Notes: generated from the sequence alone by a model not told the origin. A stretch of DNA of 64,000 nt from Pseudomonas batumici (GCF_000820515.1 NZ_JXDG01000012.1:124001-188000), one strand, 5' to 3'; counted from the stretch's first letter, positions 18,154 through 28,534 are shown. Numbers and translations: made by a program.

Positions 18154-21100
18154 ATGGCATTCAATCTTTCCGAATGGGCGTTGCGCAATCGCCAGATCGT
18201 GCTGTTCCTGATGATCCTGCTCGCGGCGGTCGGCGCCTTGTCCTACACCAAGCTGGGGCAGAGCGAAGACCCGCCGTTCACCTTCAAGGCCATGGTCATC
18301 AAGACCAACTGGCCGGGGGCCACGGCCCAGGAAGTCTCGCGACAAGTCACCGAACGCATCGAAAAGAAGCTGATGGAGACCGGCGAGTACGAACGCATCG
18401 TGTCCTTCTCCCGGCCAGGGGAGTCCCAGGTGACCTTCATGGCCCGGGACTCGATGCATTCCTCGCAGATTCCCGACCTCTGGTACCAGGTGCGGAAGAA
18501 GATCGGCGATATCCGCCAGACCTTGCCGCCGGACATCCAGGGCCCGTTCTTCAACGATGAGTTCGGCACCACCTTCGGCAATATCTACGCCCTGACCGGC
18601 GACGGTTTCGACTACGCCGTGCTCAAGGATTATGCCGACCGTATCCAGATCCAGTTGCAGCGGGTCAAGGACGTGGGCAAGGTCGACCTGCTCGGCCTGC
18701 AGGACGAAAAGGTCTGGATCGAACTGTCCAACGTCAAGCTGGCGACCCTCGGCTTGCCGCTGGCCGCCGTGCAGCAGGCCTTGCAGGAGCAGAATGCGGT
18801 GTCCACCGCGGGTTTCTTCGAGACCCCGACCGAGCGCGTGCAACTGCGGGTCAGCGGTAACTTCAAGACGGTCGACGAGATCAGGAACTTCCCGATCCGT
18901 GTCGGCGACCGCACCTTCCGGATCAGCGATGTGGCCGATGTCCGCCGTGGCTTCAACGATCCACCGGCGCCGCGCATGCGTTTCATGGGCGAAGACGCGA
19001 TCGGCCTGGCGGTGGCGATGAACGACGGCGGTGACATCCTGGTGCTGGGCAAGGCCCTGGAAGCCGAGTTCGCCCGGATCCAGAAAGGCCTGCCGGCGGG
19101 GATGAAACTGAGCAAGGTCTCCGACCAGCCGGCGGCGGTGAAGACCGGCGTCGGCGAGTTCGTCCAGGTGCTGGTGGAGGCCCTGGTCATTGTGCTGCTG
19201 GTGAGTTTCTTCTCCCTGGGCCTGCGCACCGGGATGGTGGTGGCGTTGGCGATTCCGCTGGTGCTGGCGATGACCTTTGCCGCCATGTACTACCTGGGCA
19301 TCGGCCTGCACAAGATTTCCCTCGGCGCACTGGTGCTGGCCCTCGGCTTGTTGGTGGACGACGCGATCATCGCCGTGGAGATGATGGCGATCAAGATGGA
19401 GCAGGGCTTCGACCGCCTCAAGGCGGCGAGCTTTGCCTGGACCAGCACGGCGTTCCCGATGCTCACCGGCACCCTGATCACCGCCGCCGGCTTCCTGCCG
19501 ATTGCCACCGCGCAGTCGGGCACCGGTGAGTACACCCGCTCGATTTTCCAGGTGGTGACCCTGGCGCTGCTGGCGTCGTGGATCGCGGCGGTGATGTTCG
19601 TGCCCTATCTGGGGGAAAAACTGCTGCCGGACTTGGCGAAGATCCACGCCGCCAAGCACGGCGGCGAGCAACCGGATCCCTATGGCACAGCGTTCTACCA
19701 GCGCGTCAGGCGCACGGTGGAATGGTGTGTGCGCCGGCGCAAGACCGTGATCGTGCTGACCATCGCGCTGTTTGTCGGCTCGGTGCTGCTGTTCCGCTTC
19801 GTGCCGCAGCAGTTCTTCCCGGCCTCCGGGCGATTGGAGCTGATGGTCGACCTGAAGCTGGCTGAAGGCGCCTCGCTGAACAACACCACCGAACAGGTTT
19901 CGCGCCTGGAAGCCCTGCTCAAGGACCACCCCGGCATCGACAACTACGTGGCCTATGTCGGCACCGGTTCGCCGCGTTTCTACCTGCCGCTGGACCAGCA
20001 ATTGCCGGCCACCAGCTTTGCCCAGTTCGTGGTACTGGCCAAGAGCATCAAGGAGCGCGAAGAGCTGCGCACCTGGCTGATCAAGGTGCTCGACGAACAG
20101 TTCGCCGATGTGCGGGCGCGGGTGACACGCCTGGAGAACGGACCGCCCGTAGGTTATCCGGTGCAGTTCCGGGTCACCGGCGAGCATATCGAGGTGGTCC
20201 GCGCCCTGGCCCGCAAGGTGGCGGCCAAGGTGCGCGAGAACCCGCACGTGACCAACGTGCACCTGGACTGGGAAGAACCGAGCAAGGTGGTTTACCTCAA
20301 TGTCGATCAGGACCGTGCCCGGGCGCTGGGGGTCAGTACCGCGAACCTGTCGCGCTTCCTGCAACTGTCGCTGACCGGTTCGACCGTCAGCCAGTACCGC
20401 GAGGACAATGAGCTGATCGAAATCCTCATGCGCGGCACTGTCCAGGAGCGCAACCAATTGTCGGCGCTGCCGAGCCTGGCGGTACCGACGGACAACGGCA
20501 CCAGCGTGGCGCTGTCGCAGATCGCGACCCTGGAGTACGGTTTCGAGGAGGGCATCATCTGGCACCGCAACCGCTTGCCGAACGTGACGATCCGCGCCGA
20601 TATCTACGGCCAGGAACAGCCGGTGAGCCTGGTCAAGCAGATCATGCCGACCCTGGACCCGATTCGCGCCGAGTTGCCGGACGGTTACCTGCTGGAGGTC
20701 GGCGGCACCGTGGAGGATTCGGAGCGTGGCCAGGCGTCGGTGAATGCCGGCGTGCCGCTGTTCATCGTGGTGGTGCTGACCTTGTTGATGCTGCAACTGC
20801 GCAGCTTCTCGCGGGTGGCGCTGGTGTTCCTGACCGCGCCGTTGGGCCTGATCGGGGTGACCCTGTTCCTGCTGGTGTTCCGCCAGCCGTTCGGCTTTGT
20901 CGCGATGCTCGGGACCATCGCCCTGTCGGGGATGATCATGCGTAACTCGGTGATCCTGGTGGACCAGATCGAGCAGGATATCCGGGCGGGCATGTCGCAG
21001 TGGCAGGCGATCATCGAGGCGACGGTGCGACGTTTCCGCCCCATCGTGCTGACCGCCCTGGCGGCGGTGCTGGCAATGATCCCGCTGTCGCGCAGCGTGT

Positions 21101-21264
21101 TCTACGGGCCGATGGCGGTGGCGATCATGGGCGGGTTGATCGTGGCGACGGCGTTGACCCTGCTGTTCCTGCCGGCGTTGTATGCGGGCTGGTTCAGGGT
21201 GAAGAAAACGGCCGATGAAGAGCAGCCGTTCGGAGCTGGCCTGGTAAGCGCCACCGACCTGTAG
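18154..21264 (+). CDS. mexK: RND efflux transporter, inner-membrane subunit
   Basis: The proton-driven pump of the system, 1036 residues. It shows the duplicated RND layout: TM1 at 13-30 (IVLFLMILLAAVGALSY), a large periplasmic loop, TM2-6 from about 345, TM7 near 530, a second loop, and TM8-12 from about 865. The proton-relay aspartates are the pair Asp402-Asp403 in LVDDAIIAVE. FRPIVLTALAAVLAMIPL is the conserved TM11 region. No outer-membrane channel gene follows, so it must borrow one such as OprM, as known for MexJK. A REP doublet overlaps the end of the gene. Confidence 0.95.
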   Translation: MAFNLSEWALRNRQIVLFLMILLAAVGALSYTKLGQSEDPPFTFKAMVIKTNWPGATAQEVSRQVTERIEKKLMETGEYERIVSFSRPGESQVTFMARDSMHSSQIPDLWYQVRKKIGDIRQTLPPDIQGPFFNDEFGTTFGNIYALTGDGFDYAVLKDYADRIQIQLQRVKDVGKVDLLGLQDEKVWIELSNVKLATLGLPLAAVQQALQEQNAVSTAGFFETPTERVQLRVSGNFKTVDEIRNFPIRVGDRTFRISDVADVRRGFNDPPAPRMRFMGEDAIGLAVAMNDGGDILVLGKALEAEFARIQKGLPAGMKLSKVSDQPAAVKTGVGEFVQVLVEALVIVLLVSFFSLGLRTGMVVALAIPLVLAMTFAAMYYLGIGLHKISLGALVLALGLLVDDAIIAVEMMAIKMEQGFDRLKAASFAWTSTAFPMLTGTLITAAGFLPIATAQSGTGEYTRSIFQVVTLALLASWIAAVMFVPYLGEKLLPDLAKIHAAKHGGEQPDPYGTAFYQRVRRTVEWCVRRRKTVIVLTIALFVGSVLLFRFVPQQFFPASGRLELMVDLKLAEGASLNNTTEQVSRLEALLKDHPGIDNYVAYVGTGSPRFYLPLDQQLPATSFAQFVVLAKSIKEREELRTWLIKVLDEQFADVRARVTRLENGPPVGYPVQFRVTGEHIEVVRALARKVAAKVRENPHVTNVHLDWEEPSKVVYLNVDQDRARALGVSTANLSRFLQLSLTGSTVSQYREDNELIEILMRGTVQERNQLSALPSLAVPTDNGTSVALSQIATLEYGFEEGIIWHRNRLPNVTIRADIYGQEQPVSLVKQIMPTLDPIRAELPDGYLLEVGGTVEDSERGQASVNAGVPLFIVVVLTLLMLQLRSFSRVALVFLTAPLGLIGVTLFLLVFRQPFGFVAMLGTIALSGMIMRNSVILVDQIEQDIRAGMSQWQAIIEATVRRFRPIVLTALAAVLAMIPLSRSVFYGPMAVAIMGGLIVATALTLLFLPALYAGWFRVKKTADEEQPFGAGLVSATDL

Positions 21265-21360
21265 GAGCCAGCTTGCTGGCGATGGTCGTCAACGATAACG
21301 CGGGGCATCAGCATGACCGCGGTGTGGTGACGTTCATCACCAGCAAGCTGGCTCCTACAG
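21260..21360 (+). repeat. REP doublet 4
   Basis: TGTAGGAGCCAGCTTGCTGG to CTGGCTCCTACAG. The left arm begins within the last codons of mexK, so its TGTAG supplies the mexK stop codon TAG (21262-21264). Confidence 0.9.
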
Positions 21361-21410
21361 GGGGCGGTGTCTGGCTGGCGATAGGAATCCAGGGTGCCAG
21401 CCAGGGAGCA

Positions 21411-22100
21411 TCACAGCGAGCCGAACACCTTCTTCGCCAGGCTGGTGGCCGCTGCCGCCGGGTTGGCACGGATGTCCTCTTCCTTGTGGGCAATCATCTT
21501 GAACAGGCCGTCCAGGGCCTTCTCCGTCACGTAGCCTTCCACGTTGGCACTCTTGGCGTCGAGTACGCCCAGGGTTGCCGCCTGCCCGGCGAACGAGTTG
21601 TACTGCTTGGCCAGGCCCACCTGGTCGGTGGCCTGCTTGACGATCGGCAGGAACTTGGCGCGGATCTGCTCGCGACTGGTCTTGTCCAGGTACTGGGTGG
21701 CCGAATCCTTGCCGCCGGTGAGGATGCCCTTGGCGTCGGTCACGGTCATCTTCTTCACGGCGTCCACCAGCAGCGCCTGGGCCTGCGGCATGGCCGCTTC
21801 CGCCGCCTTGTTCATGCTGGCTTCCAACTGATCGACCTGGGCACCCATGCCGAACTGTTTCATCTTGCTGGCGACCTTGCCCAGGCTGCCCGGCAGCTCG
21901 ATCTTCACTTCAGGGTTGTTGCTGAAACCACCCGGTTTGCCGAGGTTGGTCACGGCCGCCACGGCGCCCTGGGCCAGGGCGTCCTTGAGGCCGCCGGACG
22001 CCTGGTCCTGGGTAAGGCTGCCCAGGGACAAGGCCAGTGCGTTGACGGAAATCAGCAGGCCCGCGCAGAGGCCGGCCAGACGAAGGGAGGGACGGAGCAT
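21411..22100 (-). CDS. DUF4197 secreted protein
   Basis: 229 residues with an N-terminal signal peptide (MLRPSLRLAGLCAGLLISVNALA, cleavage near 23), so it is exported to the periplasm. The mature part matches DUF4197 proteins: LGSLTQDQASGGLKDALAQGA, VKIELPGSLGKVASKMKQFGMG, AEAAMPQAQALLVDAVKKM, DSATQYLDKTSREQIRAKFLPIV and the C-terminal DGLFKMIAHKEEDIRANP. The fold is helical and the role unknown. It is followed on the same strand by no close gene. Confidence 0.85.
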   Translation of the reverse strand: MLRPSLRLAGLCAGLLISVNALALSLGSLTQDQASGGLKDALAQGAVAAVTNLGKPGGFSNNPEVKIELPGSLGKVASKMKQFGMGAQVDQLEASMNKAAEAAMPQAQALLVDAVKKMTVTDAKGILTGGKDSATQYLDKTSREQIRAKFLPIVKQATDQVGLAKQYNSFAGQAATLGVLDAKSANVEGYVTEKALDGLFKMIAHKEEDIRANPAAAATSLAKKVFGSL

Positions 22101-22221
22101 GGACGCTTCCTTGTTGGGTCAGTGGGGAAATCCGTGGCGCCAGGGGAAACCTGGCGCCAACCGGTACGAATCTAACGGATTTATCGACAAACGCCAGTTT
22201 TTGAAAGACGCGGCACGGCAC

Positions 22222-22842
22222 TCAGGCGCTGAGGATCAGGCTTTGCGGCTTCTCTTTGAGCAGCACCACCGTGCGCGGAATGGGCTTCATGGTGAATTTT
22301 CGCCGGCTACCGAAGGTGCCCTGGGTCTCGTAGACCTGACCCGGCTTGACCTTGTTCACGTCGTAGCGCAGGTAGCGCGGGATGGAGCCCTTGAAGAAGG
22401 TGATTTCCTCGCTGAGGACATGCACCGGAATACCGGGTTCGGTCTGGGCCACCAAGCGCAGGGTGGCCAGGGTATTGTCCTGCGTGCCGATCATCGGCAC
22501 CAGTGCCGCGCTGAGGTACAGATACCCCGGTGGGCTCAGGTGAAAGGTTTCTTCCTGGTTGTCCCGGCGCCAGCGGAAGCTGTACTTGATATCCGGCAGC
22601 AGCGAGGTGCCGGCGACGCTCATGTCGATATCGATCTCGACCTTGCAGTTGCGTTTGAGATCGGCCGGCAGTTCGAAGGTGAAGCGCCAGGGCGACTGGC
22701 CGGGAAGTTGCGCGCTGGTCCAGGTCCCCAGCGGGGTGTCGGTGCAGCGGTTGCGCAGGGTGATGCGGGTTTCGGCCTTGGCCGGGATCGAATAGTCCGG
22801 CGGGAAATGGAAAACAGCGGTCACGACATTCTTTGCAGTCAT
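22222..22842 (-). CDS. Hypothetical beta-rich protein
   Basis: 206 residues from ATG 22842, with no signal peptide. The segment IPAKAETRITLRNRC...GQSPWRFTFELPADLKRNCKVEIDIDMSV has the alternating pattern of a small beta-sandwich. It loosely recalls the YbaY/YscW pilotin-like fold; this is a weak resemblance only. The region 110-205 repeats a similar alternation (LSAALVPMIGTQDNTLATLRLVAQTEPGIPV). It lies between a DUF4197 gene and plsB, all on the minus strand but well separated. Function not recognised. Confidence 0.7.
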   Translation of the reverse strand: MTAKNVVTAVFHFPPDYSIPAKAETRITLRNRCTDTPLGTWTSAQLPGQSPWRFTFELPADLKRNCKVEIDIDMSVAGTSLLPDIKYSFRWRRDNQEETFHLSPPGYLYLSAALVPMIGTQDNTLATLRLVAQTEPGIPVHVLSEEITFFKGSIPRYLRYDVNKVKPGQVYETQGTFGSRRKFTMKPIPRTVVLLKEKPQSLILSA

Positions 22843-22968
22843 CTCGATGTCCTTATCGAACGCGTCAAAAGCGACGCAGGATTGAGTCTACACGGGCCTT
22901 TGCGCTTGAAAACCGGCAGAGAAGCATCCTTGCTGCTTTGCCGAATGGTCCGACAAGGGTGGTTTGCC

Positions 22969-25476
22969 TTATCCCACGTCAGGACCCGCTTCAGGGCTCT
23001 GCTCGGCGGCATCTTCGCTGCGATGCAGCGCCACCTGACGAATCGACAGGCGGATTTCCGCCGGCAGTACCCGTTTCGCCGCGCCCTCGGCCAACTCGCC
23101 CAGCAGTTCGTGATAACCCAGCTTGCCGGCGGCGTCGCGGCGCAGCACCTCGAGGTCGAGCAGGGTCTGGATAAAGTGGCGGAACAGGCTCTTGTCGAAA
23201 AACTCCGGGGCGTTCAGGCCGTGGAGAATCGACAGGCGCTGGGCCATCACCGTGCAGAGGTCTTCCAGCTCCTCGGCGCTGATGCTGTTCTGGCCGCTGT
23301 TGAGCAGCAGCGAGATGGCCATGTAGAAGCGTTGCAGGGTCTGGGCGATGCTCCTGGACAGCAGGGTCAACAGCACGAAGTGCCGGGAACTGGGGGCCGG
23401 GCGCAGGTAGACGGCGTTCTCCAGGCGCAACAGGCCCTGTTCGACGAAGGCCTCCAGCCATTGGTCGACCACCGCGTCCAGTTCGTCGAGTGACCAGCGG
23501 ATGAACAGTTCCGCCTGCAGGTACGGATAGAGCGCGCGGGTGTAGCGTAGGATCTGCTCGCGGCTCATGCGCGAGGCGCTCTGGAAAAAGCTCGCCAGCA
23601 ACGCCGGCAGGGCGAAGATATGCAGCACGTTGTTGCGGTAATAGGTCATCAGGACGGCGTTCTGCTCGTCCAGATAGAGGATCTTGCCCAGGGCGTCGCT
23701 TTGTTCGGCCAGCAGGTTCATGTCCTTGACGTGCTGGATCAGCGCGCGGCCGTCGCCTTCCGGCAAGGTGGTGTGCGGCGAGTACGGCACGCGGCGCAAC
23801 AGCGCCAGGTAGAGGTCGAGCACCCGGGCCATGGCGCGGTCGTCCAGGGCCAGGCGGGTGGTGGAGAGCAGCGCCAGGGCCACCAGGTTCACCGGGTTGA
23901 TCGCTGCGGCTTCGTTCAGGTGGCGGGCCACGCGCTCGCCGAGACGGTGGGTGGTGTCGTTGAGCCAGGCTGGGCGGAATTGCGGGCCCAGTTCCTGGGA
24001 CCGCCAGTCCGGTTGCTCCTGGTCGAGGAACTCGGCCAGCTTGATCGGCTCGCCGAAGTTCACCGCGACCTGGCCGAAGCGCTGCTTGAGCGCGCCGATG
24101 ACCTTGAAGATGTCGAAGATCGATTCTTTCTTCTTGCTCGCGCCGCGCAGTTCGCCCAGGTAGGTGCGACCTTCCAGCACTCGCTCGTAGCCGATATACA
24201 CCGGGACGAAGACGATCGGCATGCGCGAGGAGCGCAGGAAGCTGCGCAGGGTGATGGCCAGCATGCCGGTCTTGGGCCGCAGCATGCGCCCGGTGCGCGA
24301 GCGGCCGCCTTCGACGAAGTACTCCACCGGGAAGCCCTTGGTGAACAGGGTGTGCAGGTACTCGTTGAACACCGAGGTGTAGAGCGGGTTGCCCTTGAAG
24401 GTGCGGCGCATGAAGAACGCGCCGCCACGGCGCAGCAGGCCGCCGATCACCGGCATGTTGAGGTTGATCCCGGCGGCGATGTGCGGCGGGGTCAGGCCGT
24501 TGCGAAACAGCAGGTACGATAGCAGCAGGTAGTCGATATGGCTGCGGTGGCAGGGCACGTAGATGACCTCATGGCCCTGGGCCACGGCCTGCACGCCTTC
24601 GAGATGGTTGACCTTGATGCCGTCGTAGATCTTGTTCCAGAACCAACTCAGCACCACTTCGAGGAAGCGGATGGCGGTGTAGGTGTAGTCCGAGGCGATC
24701 TCGTTGCCGTAGCGCAGGGCCTGGGCCCGGGCTTTTTCCGTGGAGATGTTCTCGCGCTGGGCTTCTTCGAGGATCGCCTGGCGCACCATCGGTTCGTTGA
24801 CCAGGCCCTTGACCAGGTTGCGCCGGTGGGAGATGTCCGGGCCGATCACCGCGGCCTTGAGGTTACGCAGGTGCACCCGCAGGATGCGCTGGGCCATGCG
24901 CACGGTGCGTTCATGGCCCTTGTTGTGTTCGATCAGGCCGCGCAGGTGGATCGGCGCGGAGAATTGCACGCGGGTCTTGCGTCCGAGAATCAGGATGCTC
25001 ATCAGCCGCCGCAGCCGCCCGGTGACCGCCCAGCTGTCGGCGAACAGCAGCTTCCAGGGGCTTGATTCGCTGTCCGGCGACTGACCCCAGAACACGCTGA
25101 CCGGAATGATCTGCGCATCTTCGGCGGGGTTCTGCGTCAGGGCGCTGACCAGTCGGGTCAGGGTCGGTGGCGCGCCGCGTTTGTCCTGGCGGCCCAGCCA
25201 GTCGGGCTCGGGGGTCAGGTAGAAGAACGCCGCCGGCTCCAGCAGCGCGCCGACCGACGCCGGCAGCACCGGGCGCGGCAGGCCGGCCTTGGAGCATTCG
25301 CGGTCGACCACCGCGAGGTCGGTCAGCGACGGCGATTGCAGGACGTAGAACACCGGCCGGCTGCGGTCGAGGTTGAGGGTCAGCGACGACTGGTTGATCG
25401 TCTCCGAACGCACCCACAGGTACAGGAGGCGGCGCAAGGTACCAAACACGAGGCGGCGGAACGGGGAACGGGTCAT
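22969..25476 (-). CDS. plsB: Glycerol-3-phosphate acyltransferase
   Basis: Transfers an acyl chain from acyl-CoA or acyl-ACP to sn-1 of glycerol-3-phosphate, the first step of phospholipid synthesis, at the inner membrane. 835 residues from ATG 25476 ([12 protein letters not shown]); an upstream in-frame extension of 26 residues is not family-like. The HX4D catalytic motif is His310...Asp315 in [13 protein letters not shown]. The glycerol-3-phosphate-binding signatures are [27 protein letters not shown] and [11 protein letters not shown]. Monocistronic, divergent from the cold-shock gene. Confidence 0.96.
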   Translation of the reverse strand: MTRSPFRRLVFGTLRRLLYLWVRSETINQSSLTLNLDRSRPVFYVLQSPSLTDLAVVDRECSKAGLPRPVLPASVGALLEPAAFFYLTPEPDWLGRQDKRGAPPTLTRLVSALTQNPAEDAQIIPVSVFWGQSPDSESSPWKLLFADSWAVTGRLRRLMSILILGRKTRVQFSAPIHLRGLIEHNKGHERTVRMAQRILRVHLRNLKAAVIGPDISHRRNLVKGLVNEPMVRQAILEEAQRENISTEKARAQALRYGNEIASDYTYTAIRFLEVVLSWFWNKIYDGIKVNHLEGVQAVAQGHEVIYVPCHRSHIDYLLLSYLLFRNGLTPPHIAAGINLNMPVIGGLLRRGGAFFMRRTFKGNPLYTSVFNEYLHTLFTKGFPVEYFVEGGRSRTGRMLRPKTGMLAITLRSFLRSSRMPIVFVPVYIGYERVLEGRTYLGELRGASKKKESIFDIFKVIGALKQRFGQVAVNFGEPIKLAEFLDQEQPDWRSQELGPQFRPAWLNDTTHRLGERVARHLNEAAAINPVNLVALALLSTTRLALDDRAMARVLDLYLALLRRVPYSPHTTLPEGDGRALIQHVKDMNLLAEQSDALGKILYLDEQNAVLMTYYRNNVLHIFALPALLASFFQSASRMSREQILRYTRALYPYLQAELFIRWSLDELDAVVDQWLEAFVEQGLLRLENAVYLRPAPSSRHFVLLTLLSRSIAQTLQRFYMAISLLLNSGQNSISAEELEDLCTVMAQRLSILHGLNAPEFFDKSLFRHFIQTLLDLEVLRRDAAGKLGYHELLGELAEGAAKRVLPAEIRLSIRQVALHRSEDAAEQSPEAGPDVG

Positions 25477-25575
25477 ACGGCTTCTGCAGGCAAGTGGACT
25501 GAACCGAGCGTTTGCTCGGTGGGCTAGTGTGCCGTATTCGCCAAAAATCGGCAAAAATGCGGCGAACTAATATTG

Positions 25576-25603
25576 ATTGAGAGTTTTTTGACCTGCCCTA
25601 TAC
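25576..25603 (+). promoter_or_regulatory. Candidate promoter of the cold-shock gene
   Basis: TTGAGA (25576-25581) and TATACT (25598-25603) are 16 bases apart. Transcription from about 25610 would give a leader of roughly 108 bases before the coding start, the long 5' leader typical of cold-inducible csp genes. Confidence 0.55.
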
Positions 25604-25717
25604 TCAGTGGTTCGCCATGAGCAGTAAGAACCATCCGCACGGTATGACGTTCTGGCGACAGCGCATGAAGGGCTCGTCGAGCCGGGCCCCCACAATAACA
25701 AGACGGAGTACGGATTC

Positions 25718-25927
25718 ATGGCAACTCGCGAGACAGGCAATGTGAAGTGGTTCAACGACGCCAAAGGTTACGGTTTCATTCAGCGTGAAGGCGGGGCGGA
25801 TGTGTTCGTGCACTACCGCGCGATTCGTGGCGAAGGCCATCGCTCCCTGGCGGAAGGGCAGCAGGTGGAGTACGCGGTGGTGGAAGGCCAGAAGGGCTTG
25901 CAGGCCGAGGATGTGGTGGGGCTGTAA
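25718..25927 (+). CDS. Cold-shock domain protein
   Basis: 69 residues, one cold-shock domain, a single-stranded RNA/DNA-binding chaperone. RNP1 is KGYGFI at 16-21 and RNP2 is VFVHY at 29-33; [13 protein letters not shown] is the family hallmark. The start ATG follows ACGGAG at 25703-25708. It is preceded by a leader of about 100 bases. The two downstream genes are on the other strand, so it is monocistronic. Which Csp paralogue it is cannot be decided. Confidence 0.93.
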   Translation: MATRETGNVKWFNDAKGYGFIQREGGADVFVHYRAIRGEGHRSLAEGQQVEYAVVEGQKGLQAEDVVGL

Positions 25928-25979
25928 CACCTGCGGACCCTCTTGACCCTTGACTGATCATTAGGGGCAACGCGGTCTT

Positions 25980-26064
25980 TGTGGGAGCCGGCTTGCCGGC
26001 GATGAGGCCAGTGAGTCGTGCATCGATCTTGCGGACGTCATCGCCGGCAAGCCGGCTCCCACAG
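25980..26064 (+). repeat. REP doublet 5
   Basis: TGTGGGAGCCGGCTTGCCGG with a perfect inverted partner ending GCCGGCTCCCACAG, between converging genes. Confidence 0.9.
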
Positions 26065-26089
26065 GTGCGGTGTGACCGGCAAGCCCGGT

Positions 26090-26467
26090 TTACGCCGTAC
26101 GCCAGGTGATCTCTTCTTCACCATCGGCACTGATGCGGATCCAGCGATCGGCCATCTCCTCGCCTTCTTCCTCGACCCAGCTCCCCGGCGCGCAGCGCAC
26201 TTCCACGTTCAGCGCGGCAAAGGCGGCGCGGGCGCAGGCAATGTCGTCGTCCCAGGGCGTCTGGTCGCTTTCCAGGTACAGGCTGTTCCACTTGCCCACG
26301 GCCTTGGGCAGCCAGGTCACCGGCACGCCGCCGGCCTTGCACTTCCAGGTCTGGCCTTTCTGGGTCCAGTCGCTGCACGGGCCCAGCGCGGTGCCGAGCC
26401 AGGCGGCCACGGCCTTGTGATCGACGTCGTCGTCCTTGAGGTAAATCTCGATATCGGGCTGGCGCAT
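26090..26467 (-). CDS. Conserved hypothetical protein
   Basis: 125 residues from ATG 26467 (MRQPDIEIYLKDDDVD), just after GAGGACC as ribosome site; the longer frame continues into the intergenic gap. Tryptophan-rich and acidic, with three cysteines (GPCSDW, WKCKAG, VRCAPG). Lacks a signal peptide or membrane helix. Conserved in pseudomonads next to rlmA, from memory. No domain recognised. Confidence 0.78.
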   Translation of the reverse strand: MRQPDIEIYLKDDDVDHKAVAAWLGTALGPCSDWTQKGQTWKCKAGGVPVTWLPKAVGKWNSLYLESDQTPWDDDIACARAAFAALNVEVRCAPGSWVEEEGEEMADRWIRISADGEEEITWRTA

Positions 26468-26552
26468 GGAGGTCCTCGCTGCGGCTGTTCGAAAAATCCA
26501 TTCGCGGATTTTGTCGGCCTTGAACCCGTGTTCAAGGCCATGAAGAGTGGGT

Positions 26553-27362
26553 TTATTGTAAAACGAAGTAATCGTAGCGCATCGACACGCTGACCTCGAA
26601 CGGCTCCGCCTGCTCGATGACCTGCGCCCGGCGCTCGGCACTGGCACGCCAGCCGTGAGGGGTCATGGCCAGGAGATTCGCCCGGTCCTGGGCGCTGGCC
26701 AGGCTCAGTTTGAACTCCAGCACCTCGCTGTGCTCCAGCGCCATGCCCGATGGTACCAACGCCAGGTGTTTGTCGTCGGTGTACTCGCGCACCTCATCGT
26801 ACAGACGCTCGCGCAGTTCCATCAGATGACCGCTGGTCGGCCCGACTTTCATCAGGCCGCCACCGGGGCTCAGCAGGCGTTTGGCTTCCTGCCAGTCCAG
26901 CGGGCTGAACACACTGGCGATGAACTGGCAGCTGGCATCGGCCAACGGCACCCGCGCCATGCTGGCGATCAACCAGGTCAGTCGCGGGTTGCGCCGGCAG
27001 GCACGCTTGACCGCCTCGCGGGAAATGTCCAGCGCGTAGCCGTCGGTCTCGGGCAGGGCCTCGGCGAGCTGGGCGGTGTAGTAGCCCTCGCCGCAGCCGA
27101 TATCGACCCAGCGTCCCGGCGCGCGTTCGGCGGCCAGCGCCGCCAGGCGTCGGGCCACCGGCGCATAGTGGCCGGCGTTGAGGAAATCACGCCGGGCCTC
27201 GACCATGGCCTGGTTGTCGCCCGGGTCGCGGCTGTTCTTGTGCTGGACCGGCAGCAGGTTCAGGTAACCCTGGCGTGCCCGGTCGAAACGATGCCCGAGC
27301 GGACAGGCCACGCCGTTGTCGACCGCGCCCAGGGGCGCGCTGCAGAGAGGGCAGGTGAGCAT
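26553..27362 (-). CDS. rlmA: 23S rRNA (guanine-N1)-methyltransferase family
   Basis: 269 residues. The N-terminal zinc site uses Cys4, Cys7, Cys20 and His24 (CPLC...CPLGH), the RlmA hallmark, followed by FDRARQGYLNLL. The SAM-binding motif WVDIGCGEGYY is at about 85-95. RlmA methylates G745 of 23S rRNA in E. coli; the RlmAII relatives act on G748, and this sequence cannot tell them apart. Its ATG shares one base with the dapE stop (TGATG), so it is translationally coupled to dapE. Confidence 0.88.
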   Translation of the reverse strand: MLTCPLCSAPLGAVDNGVACPLGHRFDRARQGYLNLLPVQHKNSRDPGDNQAMVEARRDFLNAGHYAPVARRLAALAAERAPGRWVDIGCGEGYYTAQLAEALPETDGYALDISREAVKRACRRNPRLTWLIASMARVPLADASCQFIASVFSPLDWQEAKRLLSPGGGLMKVGPTSGHLMELRERLYDEVREYTDDKHLALVPSGMALEHSEVLEFKLSLASAQDRANLLAMTPHGWRASAERRAQVIEQAEPFEVSVSMRYDYFVLQ

Positions 27363-28513
27363 CAGGCGAGCAACTTGATCAGGGTCTGGTAGTAGATTTC
27401 GGTCAGCACGTCGAGGTCGCTGGCCAGGACCCGCTCGTTGACCTGGTGGATGGTCGCGTTGACCGGGCCCAGCTCGACCACCTGGGTACCGAGGGTGGCG
27501 ATGAAGCGTCCGTCGGAGGTGCCGCCGCTGGTGGAGGCCTGGGTCTCGCGCCCGGTGACGGCCTTGATGCTCGCCGACACCGCATCGAGCAGCGCCCCCG
27601 GCTCGGTCAGGAACGGCAGGCCGGACAGCGCCCATTCCACGTGCCAATCCAGGCCGTGCTTGTCGAGGATGGCCGCGACCCGCTGTTGCAGGCCTTCGAC
27701 CGTGGACTCGGTAGAGAAACGGAAGTTGAACAGCGCCACCAGCTCGCCGGGGATCACGTTGGTCGCGCCGGTGCCCGAGTTGAGGTTGGAAATCTGGAAG
27801 CTGGTGGGCGGGAAGAAGGCGTTGCCGTTGTCCCAGTGCTCGGCGGCCAGTTCGGCCAAGGCTGGGGCGGCCAGGTGGATCGGGTTCTTCGCCAGGTGCG
27901 GGTAGGCGACATGGCCCTGCACGCCGCGCACGGTGAGGCGGGCGCCGAGGGAGCCGCGGCGGCCGTTCTTCACCACGTCACCCACCAGGGTGGTGCTCGA
28001 CGGTTCGCCGACGATGCACCAGTCCAGGCGCTCGTTACGCGCGGCCAGGCGCTCGACCACGGCCTTGGTGCCGTGATGGGCCGGGCCCTCTTCGTCGCTG
28101 GTGATCAGGAAGGCGATCGAGCCCTTGTGGTCCGGGTAGTCGGCGACAAAGCGCTCGCTGGCGACCACCATCGCCGCCAGGCTGCCTTTCATGTCGGCCG
28201 CGCCGCGCCCGCAGAGCATGCCGTGCTCGTCGATCAGCGCATCGAACGGATCGTTCTGCCAGGCCTGCACGGGACCGGTGGGCACTACGTCGGTATGACC
28301 GGCGAAGCACAGCACCGGGCCTTCATGCTGGCCATGGGTGGCCCAGAAGTTGTCGACGTCTTCGATGCGCATGGGCTCGAGCTTGAAACCGGCATCGCCC
28401 AGGCGCTGCATCATCTGCTTCTGGCAGTCGGCATCGACCGGGGTCACGGAAGGGCGGCGGATCAGGTCGCAAGCGAGTTGCAGGGTCGGCGAAAGGTCGG
28501 CGTGGGCCGTCAT
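27362..28513 (-). CDS. dapE: Succinyl-diaminopimelate desuccinylase
   Basis: Zinc hydrolase of the lysine/meso-diaminopimelate pathway. It releases succinate from N-succinyl-LL-diaminopimelate. 383 residues from ATG 28513 (MTAHADLSP); the upstream in-frame extension is REP sequence and is rejected. M20 peptidase motifs: [10 protein letters not shown] with His73, [14 protein letters not shown] (bridging Asp), TSDEEGPA (catalytic Glu pair) and the C-terminal [12 protein letters not shown]. Other genes of the pathway in this window are dapD and dapC. It overlaps rlmA by one base. Confidence 0.95.
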   Translation of the reverse strand: MTAHADLSPTLQLACDLIRRPSVTPVDADCQKQMMQRLGDAGFKLEPMRIEDVDNFWATHGQHEGPVLCFAGHTDVVPTGPVQAWQNDPFDALIDEHGMLCGRGAADMKGSLAAMVVASERFVADYPDHKGSIAFLITSDEEGPAHHGTKAVVERLAARNERLDWCIVGEPSSTTLVGDVVKNGRRGSLGARLTVRGVQGHVAYPHLAKNPIHLAAPALAELAAEHWDNGNAFFPPTSFQISNLNSGTGATNVIPGELVALFNFRFSTESTVEGLQQRVAAILDKHGLDWHVEWALSGLPFLTEPGALLDAVSASIKAVTGRETQASTSGGTSDGRFIATLGTQVVELGPVNATIHQVNERVLASDLDVLTEIYYQTLIKLLA

Positions 28514-28534
28514 GGGAAAGCTCCGGTGCTTTTT

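Noticed and set aside
17086..20796. Long minus-strand open frame of 1236 codons opposite mexJK
   Set aside because: It is antisense to two clear genes, is rich in His/Gln/Arg low-complexity sequence, and arises from the GC-rich third-position pattern of the real frame.
21273..22175. Plus-strand frame opposite the DUF4197 gene
   Set aside because: It begins in a REP and is antisense to a gene with a good signal peptide and family match.
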